Of a DNA stretch of 64,000 bases, positions 7,712 to 16,553 are shown piece after piece; position 1 is the stretch's first letter, and each line of letters starts with the position of its first letter. The notes beneath the pieces were generated by a model. The model saw nothing but the letters and a program-made list of their open reading frames with translations, searched no databases and was not told the DNA's origin. Where the stretch lies: NCBI GenBank assembly GCA_902493375.1, contig CABUPH010000008.1, forward strand, positions 23,768 through 87,767, given 5' to 3'. The translations under genes were made by a program, and so were the position numbers. Source of the DNA: an uncultured Collinsella sp. GTDB taxonomy: Bacteria > Actinomycetota > Coriobacteriia > Coriobacteriales > Coriobacteriaceae.

Positions 7712-10700
7712 TTAGCCCAGCAGGTCGACTACGTTGAAGCCGGCGTTGCTCTTGGCGATGACGTCTCGGCCGCCAAAGACGCAGGTGGACGACTCGGCTG
7801 CGATGCGCGTCACGTCGGCGCCGAGCGAGCGCAGCTCACCGGGCGTGGCGGCGAGCATCTGGGCGCGACGCTCCTCGCGCGCATGCGAATCGAGCCCGGC
7901 CAGGTAGGTCGTGTTGCGGCGCTTGGTGAGCGCATACGGCTTCACCGGCGCGTCCATGCCGCTCACGCAGCTCACGATAAAGCCCTCAAAGGCGGCCTCG
8001 TCGGGCTCAAAGCTGCCAAGCCATGCACCCGCGCGCTTCACGCGCTCAATCGAAGGATCGATTGCCGGGTCGCGGTAGGTGTAGAACGCCGCCTGACGCT
8101 CGCCGGCCGCGCGGAATCCGCAGCCGTACGCGCCGCCCTTCACGCGGATCTCGTTCCACAGGTAGTCGTAGGAGAGTGCGTTGGCGGCAACCGCCCAGGC
8201 GCCCGTCACGTCAATGCCCAAGCGACGCGGGTCGCACGCGCTTGCCGCAAAGCAGATGTCGCTAGGGATGACAAAAGCCTCGTGGCGGTCGCACGGCGTC
8301 GGCACTACGAGCGCGTCGTGGCCTGCATCGCCGCCGTCGCCAGCGCCCAGCCCCAGGTCGCCCGCGGCGGCCCAGTACGCGTCAAAGTCCTCGTCGCTGC
8401 CGGTAAAGCTCGCCAAGCAGCCATCGGCCACAAAGATGCGCTCCGCCAGCTCGGCAAGCTTGGTACGCAGCCCGTCCACGCGCTCGTCAAAGTGGTCGAG
8501 CAGATCGCGCAGGAACAGGTAGAAGTCCACGCCCGAAAGCTGCTCGCGCACCACGGCCGAAGGCGAGCTGTAGCTCATCGCGCGACCGAGCGCCGCCGAG
8601 TGGCCGTTGTTGATAAAGCCCTGCTCAAGCCCAATGCGAATTTGCGTGAGCACGTCGCGCATGCGGTCGGCGTCGGCATCTGCCAAAAGCGTGCTAGACC
8701 ATACCTCGCGCGGTAGACTCGCCAGCGCGTCGATCTTCTCGGACAGGGTGCCGGCGCTCACCAGCAGGTAGGGGCGCACGCCGTCCACTTCGGGCTGGGT
8801 CATGACCTCGGTCGTAAAGCTCAAAAAGCCCAGCTTGCCAGCGAGCAAGTTGTCGAGTTCCTCGGCCGAGTGCTCGCGCGTGGGTAGCTGCTTAAGCAGG
8901 CGGCAGAGCAGTGTCACATAGGGCAGGTCCTCAAACGCGACGCAGCTCAGGTCGAAATACTGCATGGCGTAGGCCAGGCGGTTGGTGGGGATGCCGTGGC
9001 GCAGGCAGGGGATGGGCGCGGTCGTGTCCACGACCAGCGGCGGCTCGGGGCGCGCCTCGCCAATGTCGGACACGCGCAGGCGCGGCAGCGTGGCCTTGGC
9101 CTCGGGCGTGTTTACCGCCTCCTGCGCGGCACGCAGCGCGGCCGTGCGCTCGACCACGTCGGCCAGCTCGGCATCGGTCATGGCATCGCGCTTGGCTGCT
9201 AGCTCGGCGGCCTCGGCACCCTCCGAACCCTCGGCGGCGTCCACCGGCACCAGCTCGACCAGCGCCATATGGTCGTTGTCCAGCACCAGCTCGCGCAGCA
9301 GGTCCTCAAAGTAGCTGCCGTCCAGCTCGCCGCGCAGCTCCTCGTACACCGGGCCGTACTTGAGCGCCAACGTCGCGGCGTCGTCATCGTAGAGCCAGGT
9401 GCTCAGCGCGTCGCACGCAATGGCCACGCCATCGGCGATACCGTAGTCGCGCTGGCGCAGGTCGTATTCGTTGCTGCTGATGATGGCTTCCAGGCGCTCG
9501 CGCGGAACGCCGTGCTCGCACAGGTCGCGGCAGGCGCCCTGGAACACACGACGCAGCTCGCGCGCCACGCCGGGCTGCGCGTTTTGCAGCATGATGAGCT
9601 CGTAGGGCTGCAGGCTCTCGGCTGCGGTGTAGCTCACCACGTTGCCGCCCAGGCCGGCGGCCAGAATGGCCTTCTTAACCGGCGCTTCGTTGGAGCCCAG
9701 CAGCGCCTCGAACAGGATGTCCGCCGCGATCGTGCGCTTGCGGTCGAGCGCACTGCCCAGCACCAAGCCCAGGCCCACCAGGGCGTTTTCGGGCGTGGTG
9801 GCCATCTCGACGCGCTTATACTCGCAGGTCACGGGCGCTTGCACGCCCAGCGGATTGGGCGCCAGCGTGGACGGGTCCTCGCCGGCGGCAACGGCTGCGT
9901 CCATGCGGCGGCTCGCGGCGCTCGGCTGCGACAGATAGCGCTCGTCCAAAAAGGCCAGGGCGCGGTCCACGTCCAGATCGCCATAGAGCGTGATGTAGGA
10001 GTTGGAAGGATTGTAGTGGCGCGCGTGCGTGTCCAGGAACTGCTCGTAGGTGAGCGCGGGAATCGCGCGCGGGTCGCCGCCACTCTCGTGCGCATAGGCG
10101 GTGTCGGGATAGAGCGCGGCGTTGACGGCGTCGTCCAGCACGCTCATGGGGTCGGACAGCGCACCCTTCATCTCGTTGAACACCACGCCGTTATAGCGCA
10201 GCGTGCCCTCGCGCAGGCTGGCGGCGCTGCCGTCGCCCTCGACGCCTTCCGGCAGGTCCAGCTCGTAGTGCCAGCCCTCCTGCTCAAAAATGGTGGGCTT
10301 GGTATAGATGGCCGGGTTGAACACCGCGTCCAGGTACACGTCCATCAGGTTGTACAGATCCTGCTCGTTGGTGGTGGCAACGGGGTAGATGGTCTTGTCG
10401 GGGTAGGTCATGGCGTTGAGGAACGTCTGCATGGAGCTCTTGATCAGGTCGACAAACGGCTCCTTGACGGGAAACTTGGCCGATCCGCACAGCACCGAGT
10501 GCTCAAGAATATGGAACACGCCGGTGGAATCGGCCGGCGGCGTCTTAAAGCCAATGGCAAAGGCCTTGTTTTCGTCGTCGCACGCCAGGTACAGCAGGCG
10601 AGCACCCGAGGCAGTGTGGCGCAGCACGTAAGCGTCCGAGTCGAGCTCGGGCACGGTCTCGCGGCGCTCGACGGCAAAGCCGTGGCAGGTGGTGCCGGGC

Positions 10701-10750
10701 ACCAGCAGCGCGGCGGCAGCGGCGCGCGGGTCGGTTGAGGTGGTGGGCAT
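7712..10750 (-). CDS. M16C metallopeptidase, presequence protease (PreP/Cym1)-like
   Basis: Large zinc peptidase of about 1012 residues, the full length of the M16C class, made of two homologous halves that close around unfolded peptides. The inverted zinc motif HxxEH appears as HILEHSVLCGS, followed by PVKEPFVDLIKSSMQTFLNAMTYPD-type sequence characteristic of PreP/Cym1 and falcilysin. The distal zinc ligand is probably in the VYLDAVFNP region. The start at 10750 has AAAGGAG 8 bases upstream; the longer frame to 10981 runs into the repeat region and is not believed. No signal peptide, so it is probably cytoplasmic and degrades peptides. Confidence 0.9.
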   Translation of the reverse strand: MPTTSTDPRAAAAALLVPGTTCHGFAVERRETVPELDSDAYVLRHTASGARLLYLACDDENKAFAIGFKTPPADSTGVFHILEHSVLCGSAKFPVKEPFVDLIKSSMQTFLNAMTYPDKTIYPVATTNEQDLYNLMDVYLDAVFNPAIYTKPTIFEQEGWHYELDLPEGVEGDGSAASLREGTLRYNGVVFNEMKGALSDPMSVLDDAVNAALYPDTAYAHESGGDPRAIPALTYEQFLDTHARHYNPSNSYITLYGDLDVDRALAFLDERYLSQPSAASRRMDAAVAAGEDPSTLAPNPLGVQAPVTCEYKRVEMATTPENALVGLGLVLGSALDRKRTIAADILFEALLGSNEAPVKKAILAAGLGGNVVSYTAAESLQPYELIMLQNAQPGVARELRRVFQGACRDLCEHGVPRERLEAIISSNEYDLRQRDYGIADGVAIACDALSTWLYDDDAATLALKYGPVYEELRGELDGSYFEDLLRELVLDNDHMALVELVPVDAAEGSEGAEAAELAAKRDAMTDAELADVVERTAALRAAQEAVNTPEAKATLPRLRVSDIGEARPEPPLVVDTTAPIPCLRHGIPTNRLAYAMQYFDLSCVAFEDLPYVTLLCRLLKQLPTREHSAEELDNLLAGKLGFLSFTTEVMTQPEVDGVRPYLLVSAGTLSEKIDALASLPREVWSSTLLADADADRMRDVLTQIRIGLEQGFINNGHSAALGRAMSYSSPSAVVREQLSGVDFYLFLRDLLDHFDERVDGLRTKLAELAERIFVADGCLASFTGSDEDFDAYWAAAGDLGLGAGDGGDAGHDALVVPTPCDRHEAFVIPSDICFAASACDPRRLGIDVTGAWAVAANALSYDYLWNEIRVKGGAYGCGFRAAGERQAAFYTYRDPAIDPSIERVKRAGAWLGSFEPDEAAFEGFIVSCVSGMDAPVKPYALTKRRNTTYLAGLDSHAREERRAQMLAATPGELRSLGADVTRIAAESSTCVFGGRDVIAKSNAGFNVVDLLG

Positions 10751-10890
10751 ATGCAGTCTCCTTTGACGCCCCAGCGGGGGCGAATCGAGTCGAATCCTCG
10801 AGAGTATACCCATATGGGGCCGCGGTTCTGCAGCGAACTGAAGGCAATGCTGGCTGATCGTCGGCCACCCGCGGTTCTCCTGCCGCACAA

Positions 10891-11087
10891 GCGAGGAAAT
10901 CCGGACGCGCGAGCGTGGATAATTGGACACTCGCCAAACAAGAGTGGATATTCGGACGGACGAGCGAGGATTTTCGGACACCTATCGAACGAGAGTGGAT
11001 ATTTGGACGGAATCTGCCGCAAAAGCCTCAAAAACCGTCCAAATATCCACGCTCGATATCCGACCGTCCGAAAATCCTCGCTCGTCC
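10891..11087. repeat. Ordered array of a 16-base unit with 51-base period, closing into an inverted repeat
   Basis: Five direct copies of a degenerate unit GMGWGGATWTTYGGAC start at 10891, 10913, 10942, 10964 and 10993. The spacing alternates 22, 29, 22, 29, giving a 51-base super-period. Two inverted copies follow at 11037-11052 and 11066-11081, again 29 apart. Copies 4 and 5 pair with the inverted ones; 10958-10979 and 11066-11087 form a perfect 22-bp inverted repeat. The array fills the space between the divergent M16 peptidase and AlbA_2 regulator genes and contains no credible gene. Confidence 0.75.
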
Positions 11088-11106
11088 ATCACTCGCGTAT
11101 CTCTCG

Positions 11107-11133
11107 TCTCTCATTCGTCTCTAATATGAGAGA
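11107..11133. promoter_or_regulatory. Small TCTCTCAT palindrome
   Basis: TCTCTCAT (11107-11114) and ATGAGAGA (11126-11133) form an 8-bp inverted repeat with the same TATCTCTC-like wording as the large palindrome at 11233-11288. It may be another binding site for the same factor. Confidence 0.4.
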
Positions 11134-11163
11134 TAACTGAGCAGCAAAGAGACAGGCAATCAT

Positions 11164-11210
11164 GGTATTGTCTCAATACCGATTGTTCTACCAGCAAAAA
11201 TATGTATAAA
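11164..11210 (+). promoter_or_regulatory. Probable promoter of the AlbA_2 regulator gene with overlapping palindrome
   Basis: TTGTTC (11183-11188) and TATAAA (11205-11210) are 16 bases apart. A perfect palindrome GGTATTG-TCT-CAATACC (11164-11180) lies directly upstream of the -35. The predicted transcript would begin shortly before the 25-bp palindrome, placing that in the 5' untranslated region. Confidence 0.45.
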
Positions 11211-11232
11211 TGAAGCAAATGGCAGACATTCC

Positions 11233-11288
11233 ATCTCTCATCTATCTCTCTATCTCTAAGCCGAGAGATAGAGAGATAGATGAGAGAT
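11233..11288. promoter_or_regulatory. Perfect 25-bp palindrome of TATCTCTC units
   Basis: Left arm 11233-11257 and right arm 11264-11288 are exact reverse complements around a 6-base centre. The arms are themselves built from repeated CTATCTCTC words, and more GAGAGATAA words follow to about 11310. It lies about 80 bases before the AlbA_2 gene and is a likely operator for that protein or an RNA hairpin in its leader. Confidence 0.6.
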
Positions 11289-11365
11289 AATTACGAGAGA
11301 TAACTGAGAGACGAGGGAAATCTATCCGCGGCATTCTCCGCAGGACCGAGCGAAAGGACGTGCAG

Positions 11366-12832
11366 ATGAACGAAAACGAGCTGACCGGTCTGCTGGAGTC
11401 TTTAAGGCGTATGGGCTCGGATGATCTTAACGTCGAAGTGAAGGAGAGCGCCGCGACGCTTTCCCGCGACGTATGGGAAACGGTCAGCGCTTTCGCAAAC
11501 ACCGCCGGCGGCATCATCGTACTCGGAGTGAGCGAGCGCGCGGGTTTTGTCCCAGTTGCAAACTTTGAGACCGAGAAAGTGCTCAACCAATTCGTGGCGG
11601 GCATGGGCGATGCTGGCGGTCGCGGAAAGCTGGCCAATCCGCCCAAATACACCATTGAGCGCGTGGGGCTTCGGGGTACCGTTGTTCTCGTTATCACGAT
11701 TGAGGAGCTCGACCCGTCGAGCAAGCCTTGCTATGTCATAGAGCGGGGCGCCCAGGGCGGCAGCTACAAGCGCGTCGATGACAAAGACGTGCCCCTTTCG
11801 TCGACCGAGGTTTTGGCACTGTCGTCATACGAACGGACGAGTTCTAGCGATCGCGATACGGTGCCCGGCGCGAGTGTGGGCGATCTCGACGAGTCGCTGG
11901 TTGACCGCACGATAGAGCGTGCCTATTCGTTGACGCCTCGAGCGATGCGCGGTGCGGCGGACAAGAAGACAAAGATGGAGCGTCTGAATTTCCTCGACTT
12001 CCAGGGCAATGTTACCAAGGCCGGCCTCCTTGCCGCGGGCGTTTATCCTCAGCAGTTCTATCCCAAGCTCTTCATTGATGTGGCTGTCCACGTGGGAACT
12101 CAAAAGGGAGCTGCGGGGCCACTGAGGTTCATGGATCGCGCAATCTGCGAGGGAACGTTGGGCGAGATGATCTCGGATGCCGTCGCAGCCGTCGCCAAGA
12201 ATTTGCGGCGAACCTCGACCGTCCAAGGCGTCTCGCGTGTCGACTCGCTTGAGATTCCCGAGGAGGTTCTGCGCGAAGCAATCGCCAACGCCGTAATCCA
12301 TCGAGAATACGGGGATCGGTTCTGTGGACAATCGATTGCCGTCGACGTCTTTGATGATCGTGTCGAGGTGACGAATCCTGGCGGCCTTTACGGGGGAAAG
12401 ACTCGCGAGAACTTGTTTGACGGCAGCTCCCGATGCCGTAACGCGACGCTTGTGAAGCTCATGTCGATTGTCCCGCTGCCGGATGGCGCAGGTTCGCCGG
12501 CTGAGGGCAATGGCTCGGGCATCCCGATGATGATCGATGCCATGCGCGCGCATGGTCTGGCCGAGCCCCTGTTCTGCCCGGGATTCGATCGGTTCAAGGT
12601 CGTACTTTACCGTTCAAAGATCGAGCTGGTCGATCATGGCGGGGGCTTAATTGTGACGGCACTAAAACACTACGGCGAGCTGGGGACGCGCGAGCTGGCA
12701 GAGCGCACAGGGCTCACAATTTCCCAGGTTAGGTCGCGCGTCAACGCGCTCATTGCTCAAGGCGAGCTTGAGCCCACGGCGCCGGCGACGAGCCGCAACC
12801 GCAAGTATCGACTGTCGGAGTGCGTGGGATAG
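11366..12832 (+). CDS. AlbA_2 / HATPase_c_4 putative transcriptional regulator
   Basis: About 488 residues with three parts. An AlbA_2 (Schlafen-like) domain at about 15-145 carries VEVKES and FANTAGGIIVLGV. A GHKL-type ATP-binding domain has the N-box LREAIANAVIHREY near 300, the G1 box NPGGLYGG near 336 and GSGIPMM near 383. A C-terminal winged helix (about 425-488, ELAERTGLTISQVRSRVNAL) follows. Such proteins are usually annotated as ATP-dependent helicase-like or divergent-AAA regulators; their true role is poorly known, and some occur in defence islands. The ATG at 11366 with AAAGGA 7 bases upstream is preferred over the GTG at 11360. The palindromic repeats upstream suggest autoregulation. 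Confidence 0.8.
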   Translation: MNENELTGLLESLRRMGSDDLNVEVKESAATLSRDVWETVSAFANTAGGIIVLGVSERAGFVPVANFETEKVLNQFVAGMGDAGGRGKLANPPKYTIERVGLRGTVVLVITIEELDPSSKPCYVIERGAQGGSYKRVDDKDVPLSSTEVLALSSYERTSSSDRDTVPGASVGDLDESLVDRTIERAYSLTPRAMRGAADKKTKMERLNFLDFQGNVTKAGLLAAGVYPQQFYPKLFIDVAVHVGTQKGAAGPLRFMDRAICEGTLGEMISDAVAAVAKNLRRTSTVQGVSRVDSLEIPEEVLREAIANAVIHREYGDRFCGQSIAVDVFDDRVEVTNPGGLYGGKTRENLFDGSSRCRNATLVKLMSIVPLPDGAGSPAEGNGSGIPMMIDAMRAHGLAEPLFCPGFDRFKVVLYRSKIELVDHGGGLIVTALKHYGELGTRELAERTGLTISQVRSRVNALIAQGELEPTAPATSRNRKYRLSECVG

Positions 12833-12932
12833 ATGCGTTAGTGGACGAGGCGACCCAATAATCGACCCTCGATTGGCGTCCATTAAGGTAAAGCGGTTGT
12901 TGCCCAGTCGACGGTGATGCTCAAGACTCGGC

Positions 12933-13424
12933 TTACGCCGGCATGGCCCCGAACCCGTCTATCAAGAACAGCCTAAGAACCAGCTTGATGACATTTCCCG
13001 GTTTGACTTCTGCCGCGTCAAAGACGTGGCGCTCGGCGAGCTCGCTGCAGTATGCATAGATGTCGCGGATAAGGTCCGCGCCCGAGAGCGTAAACATGTA
13101 GCCTGCGTCCGAAAGCGCATTGGGCGCGGCGGGCAACTTCGCCATGTGGCAGAACGTTTGCAGGTCGGGCGCCATAACATCCTGGTAGTTGAGGTGGCTG
13201 CTGGCATCCTGCTCGGCAAGCTCCAATTGGCGCACAAAATCCAGCGCCGCCGCTAACACAAAGCTCGGCGTAGGCGCATTGACGTCCTCCGTGCTCGCCA
13301 CAAGCCTGCTCGCCGCCTGCGTGACAAGCCAAGCGACCTCGCGCTGGCAGCGCACGGCCTTGCGCGTAACCGGCTTGATGGACGAAGAAGAAACGCTCCC
13401 CTTAGGCGGATTCGAAGCAGCCAT
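12933..13424 (-). CDS. Hypothetical protein, 163 residues
   Basis: I do not recognise this family. The protein is mostly alpha-helical in character, has a hydrophilic Ser/Lys-rich N-terminus, a central segment with ASSHLNYQDVMAPDLQTFCHMAK and a hydrophobic end (NVIKLVLRLFLIDGFG). No signal peptide, transmembrane helix or metal motif is obvious. GGGAGG upstream of the ATG and normal codon use support a real gene. It converges on the AlbA_2 regulator gene and is divergent from the HNH endonuclease gene. Confidence 0.6.
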   Translation of the reverse strand: MAASNPPKGSVSSSSIKPVTRKAVRCQREVAWLVTQAASRLVASTEDVNAPTPSFVLAAALDFVRQLELAEQDASSHLNYQDVMAPDLQTFCHMAKLPAAPNALSDAGYMFTLSGADLIRDIYAYCSELAERHVFDAAEVKPGNVIKLVLRLFLIDGFGAMPA

Positions 13425-13639
13425 AAGGCCCTCCCATGAACGACCCGGTCCAACAAGTCCGGATGAAACACGTGCTACATCAGTATACAGGGAAGTGGGG
13501 CAGCGGGGTACAAGCGCGCCAGCGGCAAACCGAGAGCATCAACGATGTGCCGATCGCGGAATGAGATCTCGTAATAATTGACTCTCGGCCATATTATTGA
13601 GGGGCATGACTCGCGTTCGTATGGTTGTAGGTGCTGGCG

Positions 13640-14722
13640 ATGAACGACATTGACCTTGCTGTTCCGTTGATGGATGGACCAAGCTATGACCGCGCCTGCA
13701 GTCTCGTGCCTTCCGAATACGTTGAGGCATGGGAGTGGTTTCTGGGTGAGGAACAGCGCGGCGGTGTTTGGACCAGCCTTCCGCACCACACCAAGGAAGA
13801 TAGCCCTCAGTATCAGTATCGTTTGAGAATTGGCTCGGACTTCTTTCCCGTAACGCGGGATTCAGGGATCTTCTGGCCGGGCCAGGACCGGGTGAAGCAA
13901 GATCCAAATAAGATCTTTGCGCTTTCGGTCCATAACTCTAAAAAGAGCTTCTACACCGATGTGCCTCCGCTCTATTTGGACGATGGTACGTGGGTCATTA
14001 AGTACTCGGTTCAAGCGCCGGGTACCGTTGGTTTTCGAGACCAGAATTACAACCGTAAAATGCTCAACTGCATGGAATGTGGCGTTCCAGTCGGAGTCAT
14101 ATTTGCAACCGAGGTGGGCTACAAGGTGCTCGGCCTTGCATTTGTTGAACGGTTCGAGCCCGAAAACGGATGGTTTGTTCTGCACGGTCCTGTTCATAAA
14201 GGCGGACCGGACCCTCGTTTTGCGCCCGACATGAGTTATCTGAAGCACATGCCCGTCGATATTGAGTTTGCCGGACAGGGTACGACCGACGACGAAAAGG
14301 TCCGCTATGCGTTAAGGCGCGAGCGATTGGGGCAGCAATGGTTCCGCAAGCAGCTCGTTGCCGCCTATGATGGCCGTTGCGCGGTGTCGGACTGCGGCGT
14401 CAGCGAAGCTCTGGAGGCTGCACATATCGAGAATTACTCGGGACCCAAATCGCAGGTTGCCAGCAACGGCATTCTGCTTCGGCGCGATCTTCATTCCCTA
14501 TTTGATGCTCACCTGATTTCGTTTGAGCCTGTTTGCGGCGAATATCGGCTGTGCGGATCGTACCTGCTGGATAAGACCGACTACGTTTCCTTTGCGGGTG
14601 CGACGCTAAGGCAGCCGAATGAGCGTCAGTGGCGACCCAATACGGTGTTTCTTGAGGCCCATCGCATTGAGTTCGATCGCTCGGAAAAGAAGCGTGAAAA
14701 GGCGGGGCTTCTGCCGTATTAG
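13640..14722 (+). CDS. HNH endonuclease with N-terminal recognition-like domain
   Basis: About 360 residues. The C-terminal HNH nuclease domain (about 230-300) shows a Cys pair CAVSDC (247, 252), His262, Asn276 and His285 in the order expected for the His-metal finger. The N-terminal 220 residues contain DQNYNRKMLNCMECGVPVGVI and a beta-rich stretch, a pattern seen ahead of HNH domains in putative modification-dependent restriction enzymes (SRA/PUA-like); that is inference. ATG at 13640 is chosen over the GTG 9 bases upstream because of AGGTG spacing. No methyltransferase is adjacent, so a stand-alone (type IV-like) enzyme or a domesticated nuclease is possible. Confidence 0.75.
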   Translation: MNDIDLAVPLMDGPSYDRACSLVPSEYVEAWEWFLGEEQRGGVWTSLPHHTKEDSPQYQYRLRIGSDFFPVTRDSGIFWPGQDRVKQDPNKIFALSVHNSKKSFYTDVPPLYLDDGTWVIKYSVQAPGTVGFRDQNYNRKMLNCMECGVPVGVIFATEVGYKVLGLAFVERFEPENGWFVLHGPVHKGGPDPRFAPDMSYLKHMPVDIEFAGQGTTDDEKVRYALRRERLGQQWFRKQLVAAYDGRCAVSDCGVSEALEAAHIENYSGPKSQVASNGILLRRDLHSLFDAHLISFEPVCGEYRLCGSYLLDKTDYVSFAGATLRQPNERQWRPNTVFLEAHRIEFDRSEKKREKAGLLPY

Positions 14723-14844
14723 CGTATTTGGCTTTGGCATTCTTTGACGATCGTGTTGTTTGATCGGATCGCGTGGCGATGCAATCTCGCGCACGCCTGC
14801 CGGCGCATGCTCTTCCTGTTTTGTATAGCGAGAGGGGAGCGCGT

Positions 14845-15129
14845 ATGAGCTGGCGAGGCGATATTGCGATGGGGAAGTACGGAAAACTGCCGTGTGCCCT
14901 TATAGACAACAATATGTTTCCGAGCGTAGAGGTTGATTGCGGGTCGTTTGTCGTCACCTGCCCTTGCTGCGGCTCGCAAATACCGTGTCTCGACATTCGG
15001 TTCATCGATGCGCGTGACAGACTCAGCGACGAAGTGAGAAAACAGACAGGCGTTCATATGCCGGTGTATCCGGAGAAATGCCCTGTTTGTGGCCTCGATA
15101 TCGTGTATGACGCCGGCGACGAGGGATAG
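14845..15129 (+). CDS. Small zinc-ribbon-like hypothetical protein
   Basis: 94 residues from the ATG at 14845, preceded by GAGGGGA. Two cysteine knuckles (Cys39/Cys42 in CPCC and Cys79/Cys82 in CPVC) about 40 residues apart suggest one zinc ribbon. No enzymatic motif is seen. It follows the HNH endonuclease gene in the same direction with a 120-base gap. It could be a small nucleic-acid- or protein-binding factor; function unknown. Confidence 0.55.
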   Translation: MSWRGDIAMGKYGKLPCALIDNNMFPSVEVDCGSFVVTCPCCGSQIPCLDIRFIDARDRLSDEVRKQTGVHMPVYPEKCPVCGLDIVYDAGDEG

Positions 15130-15167
15130 GTGATGCGGAGGAGCTGGCTGTGAAGGCATCTCCGTCC

Positions 15168-15854
15168 CTACAAATAAATCCCCTCACCGAGTTGCTTGTG
15201 GAACTCGGTGTGATGGTCGCGTGCCCAGGTAAAGAGTGCCTGGTCAAAGTCGGTACGCGCGGCCGGGACGCCAAAGACGCCGGCGACTTCGACGCGCACA
15301 AACTCCAGTGCCGGCAGCTTGTTGATGGCAGTGAGGGCAAACGGGGACGTTGGTTCTTCGAACAAATAGCGGCTGCCTTGCAGCGCGTCGCAACTGGTGC
15401 ACGTGTTGCCGAGCGACGGGGCTTTGGAGGCTCGCGCGCCTACGGGCTTGTAGCCGCAGCGCTTATGAAGGTAGTCGCGGATCTCGCCCGGCACGCAGCC
15501 AAGAGCGGGCACGATGGCGAGTGCGTTGGCGTTGGCCGTGTCGATGGCAATGTGCCCGGCTTCGTTGGGCGCGTGCGCGATGACGACGCTCTCGTCGCTA
15601 TCGGTTCGATAGGGAATGCCGAAGGCCGCGACCGAGGTCTCTTTGTGACACTTCCAGCACTCGCGCTTGCCCAGTACTAGATATATATACGGCGCTGAGG
15701 GGTCGGATCGGTCAACACCGGGCAGCCACTCGGCAAAGGGCTCGGGGTTGACGCCGCTGGGTACATACCAGATCTTCTTGGTCCGGTCCCATTTGGCGCC
15801 CAGCGCCTTGGCTTCTTCTTTGTGCGAAAAGGGGACATCGAGCTCGGTGCGCAT
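15168..15854 (-). CDS. DUF5710-domain protein with two zinc knuckles
   Basis: 228 residues. The first 45 match the short DUF5710 motif (VPFSHKEEAKALGAKWDR ... WYVP), a small fold often attached to DNA-processing proteins of mobile elements. Cys66/Cys69 (CWKC) and Cys152/Cys155 (CTSC) probably form a zinc site. The remainder is unrecognised. AAGGAG precedes the start at 15854; an in-frame ATG 36 bases upstream lacks such a site. Its role is unknown. Confidence 0.7.
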   Translation of the reverse strand: MRTELDVPFSHKEEAKALGAKWDRTKKIWYVPSGVNPEPFAEWLPGVDRSDPSAPYIYLVLGKRECWKCHKETSVAAFGIPYRTDSDESVVIAHAPNEAGHIAIDTANANALAIVPALGCVPGEIRDYLHKRCGYKPVGARASKAPSLGNTCTSCDALQGSRYLFEEPTSPFALTAINKLPALEFVRVEVAGVFGVPAARTDFDQALFTWARDHHTEFHKQLGEGIYL

Positions 15855-15890
15855 GGCGGCTCCTTGGTGCTGCAGGTGCAAGTGGCTCAA

Positions 15891-16189
15891 GGATACCGCA
15901 GGGTGTGGACGCTGTGGCGTTTTGCTGAGAAGTTGCGGTGCGGACTGATTGGTTATGCCGATGGATAGATCGGCAAGTAGATGGTCGGCTTTTGGCCAGT
16001 TGGGTGGTTGGAGCAGCTTGCGGCGCAGTTTTGTGCCTGGCTATTGTTTATGTTGGGGTATTGAATTTGTTTGGCTGCCATTCGTCGGGTGAATTGATGT
16101 TACGTTGCGATGACGGTTGGAGCTGCCAGCTGATTTGGCGACATAAAACAAAACAGCCCAGAGGGCATAGCCTCTGAGCTGCGAACATT
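15891..16189. other. Intergenic stretch without a supported gene
   Basis: About 300 bases between the DUF5710 gene and tRNA-Val. A 79-codon open frame at 15938-16177 lacks a Shine-Dalgarno and reads through the tRNA-Val terminator, so I do not call it. Apart from that terminator I see nothing structured. Confidence 0.5.
16154..16181 (-). terminator. Terminator of tRNA-Val
   Basis: On the minus strand CAGCTCAGAGG pairs with CCTCTGGGCTG and is followed by TTTTGTTTT, directly after the tRNA. Confidence 0.8.
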
Positions 16190-16264
16190 TGGTGGGCGTT
16201 AGAAGATTTGAACTTCTGACCTCTTCCGTGTCAGGGAAGCGCTCTCCCCCTGAGCTAAACGCCC
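16190..16264 (-). tRNA. tRNA-Val(GAC)
   Basis: Complete cloverleaf on the minus strand with a perfect 7-bp acceptor (GGGCGTT/AACGCCC), anticodon stem CTTCC/GGAAG around CTGACAC, anticodon GAC, and encoded CCA at 16190-16192. A promoter TTGCCA-17-TATATT lies upstream. Unlike the other tRNA loci in this window, no downstream T-arm module is seen. Confidence 0.95.
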
Positions 16265-16553
16265 GATCAAGGGTGCGCAAGCGCGCAAGGGATAATATAA
16301 CGGAGCCTGAACTCGGTGGCAAGAACATTTTTAAAAATCGCTTACATTGTGGAATTCGGGGGCTTTGTCGTATCCATTTCAAAAGAGCCTGCTGCCGCGA
16401 TTTGGCTGTCGCATAATGCAAAGCCTTTGCAGTATCGAGCTATGGAAAGACGCCTGCGGAATTGTCCTACCGATAAGCGGACAAGCCTCCAGCTGGCGCC
16501 TTCGCCGTGGTAAGGTAAGCCGAATTGTTTCCAGGCTGTTTCGGGGGAGTGGA
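16265..16553. other. Leader/intergenic region before the DMT transporter
   Basis: About 290 bases. It holds the tRNA-Val promoter on the minus strand and a small hairpin TTGTCC-11-GGACAA near 16463. I do not recognise a riboswitch class. An open frame runs through it in phase with the transporter but has no plausible start. Confidence 0.4.

Noticed and set aside
9269..10738. 489-codon open frame on the plus strand
   Set aside because: Lies wholly antisense to the M16 peptidase gene; GC-rich codon structure makes such shadow frames. No Shine-Dalgarno and no family resemblance.
10891..11087. CRISPR array
   Set aside because: Units are only 16 bases and degenerate, orientation changes, spacers are 6 or 13 bases, and no cas gene is present.
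15182..15207. ACCGAGTT/AACTCGGT inverted repeat as a terminator
   Set aside because: It lies inside the coding end of the DUF5710 gene and has no T-run.
15938..16177. 79-codon open frame
   Set aside because: No Shine-Dalgarno and its end is the tRNA-Val terminator sequence.
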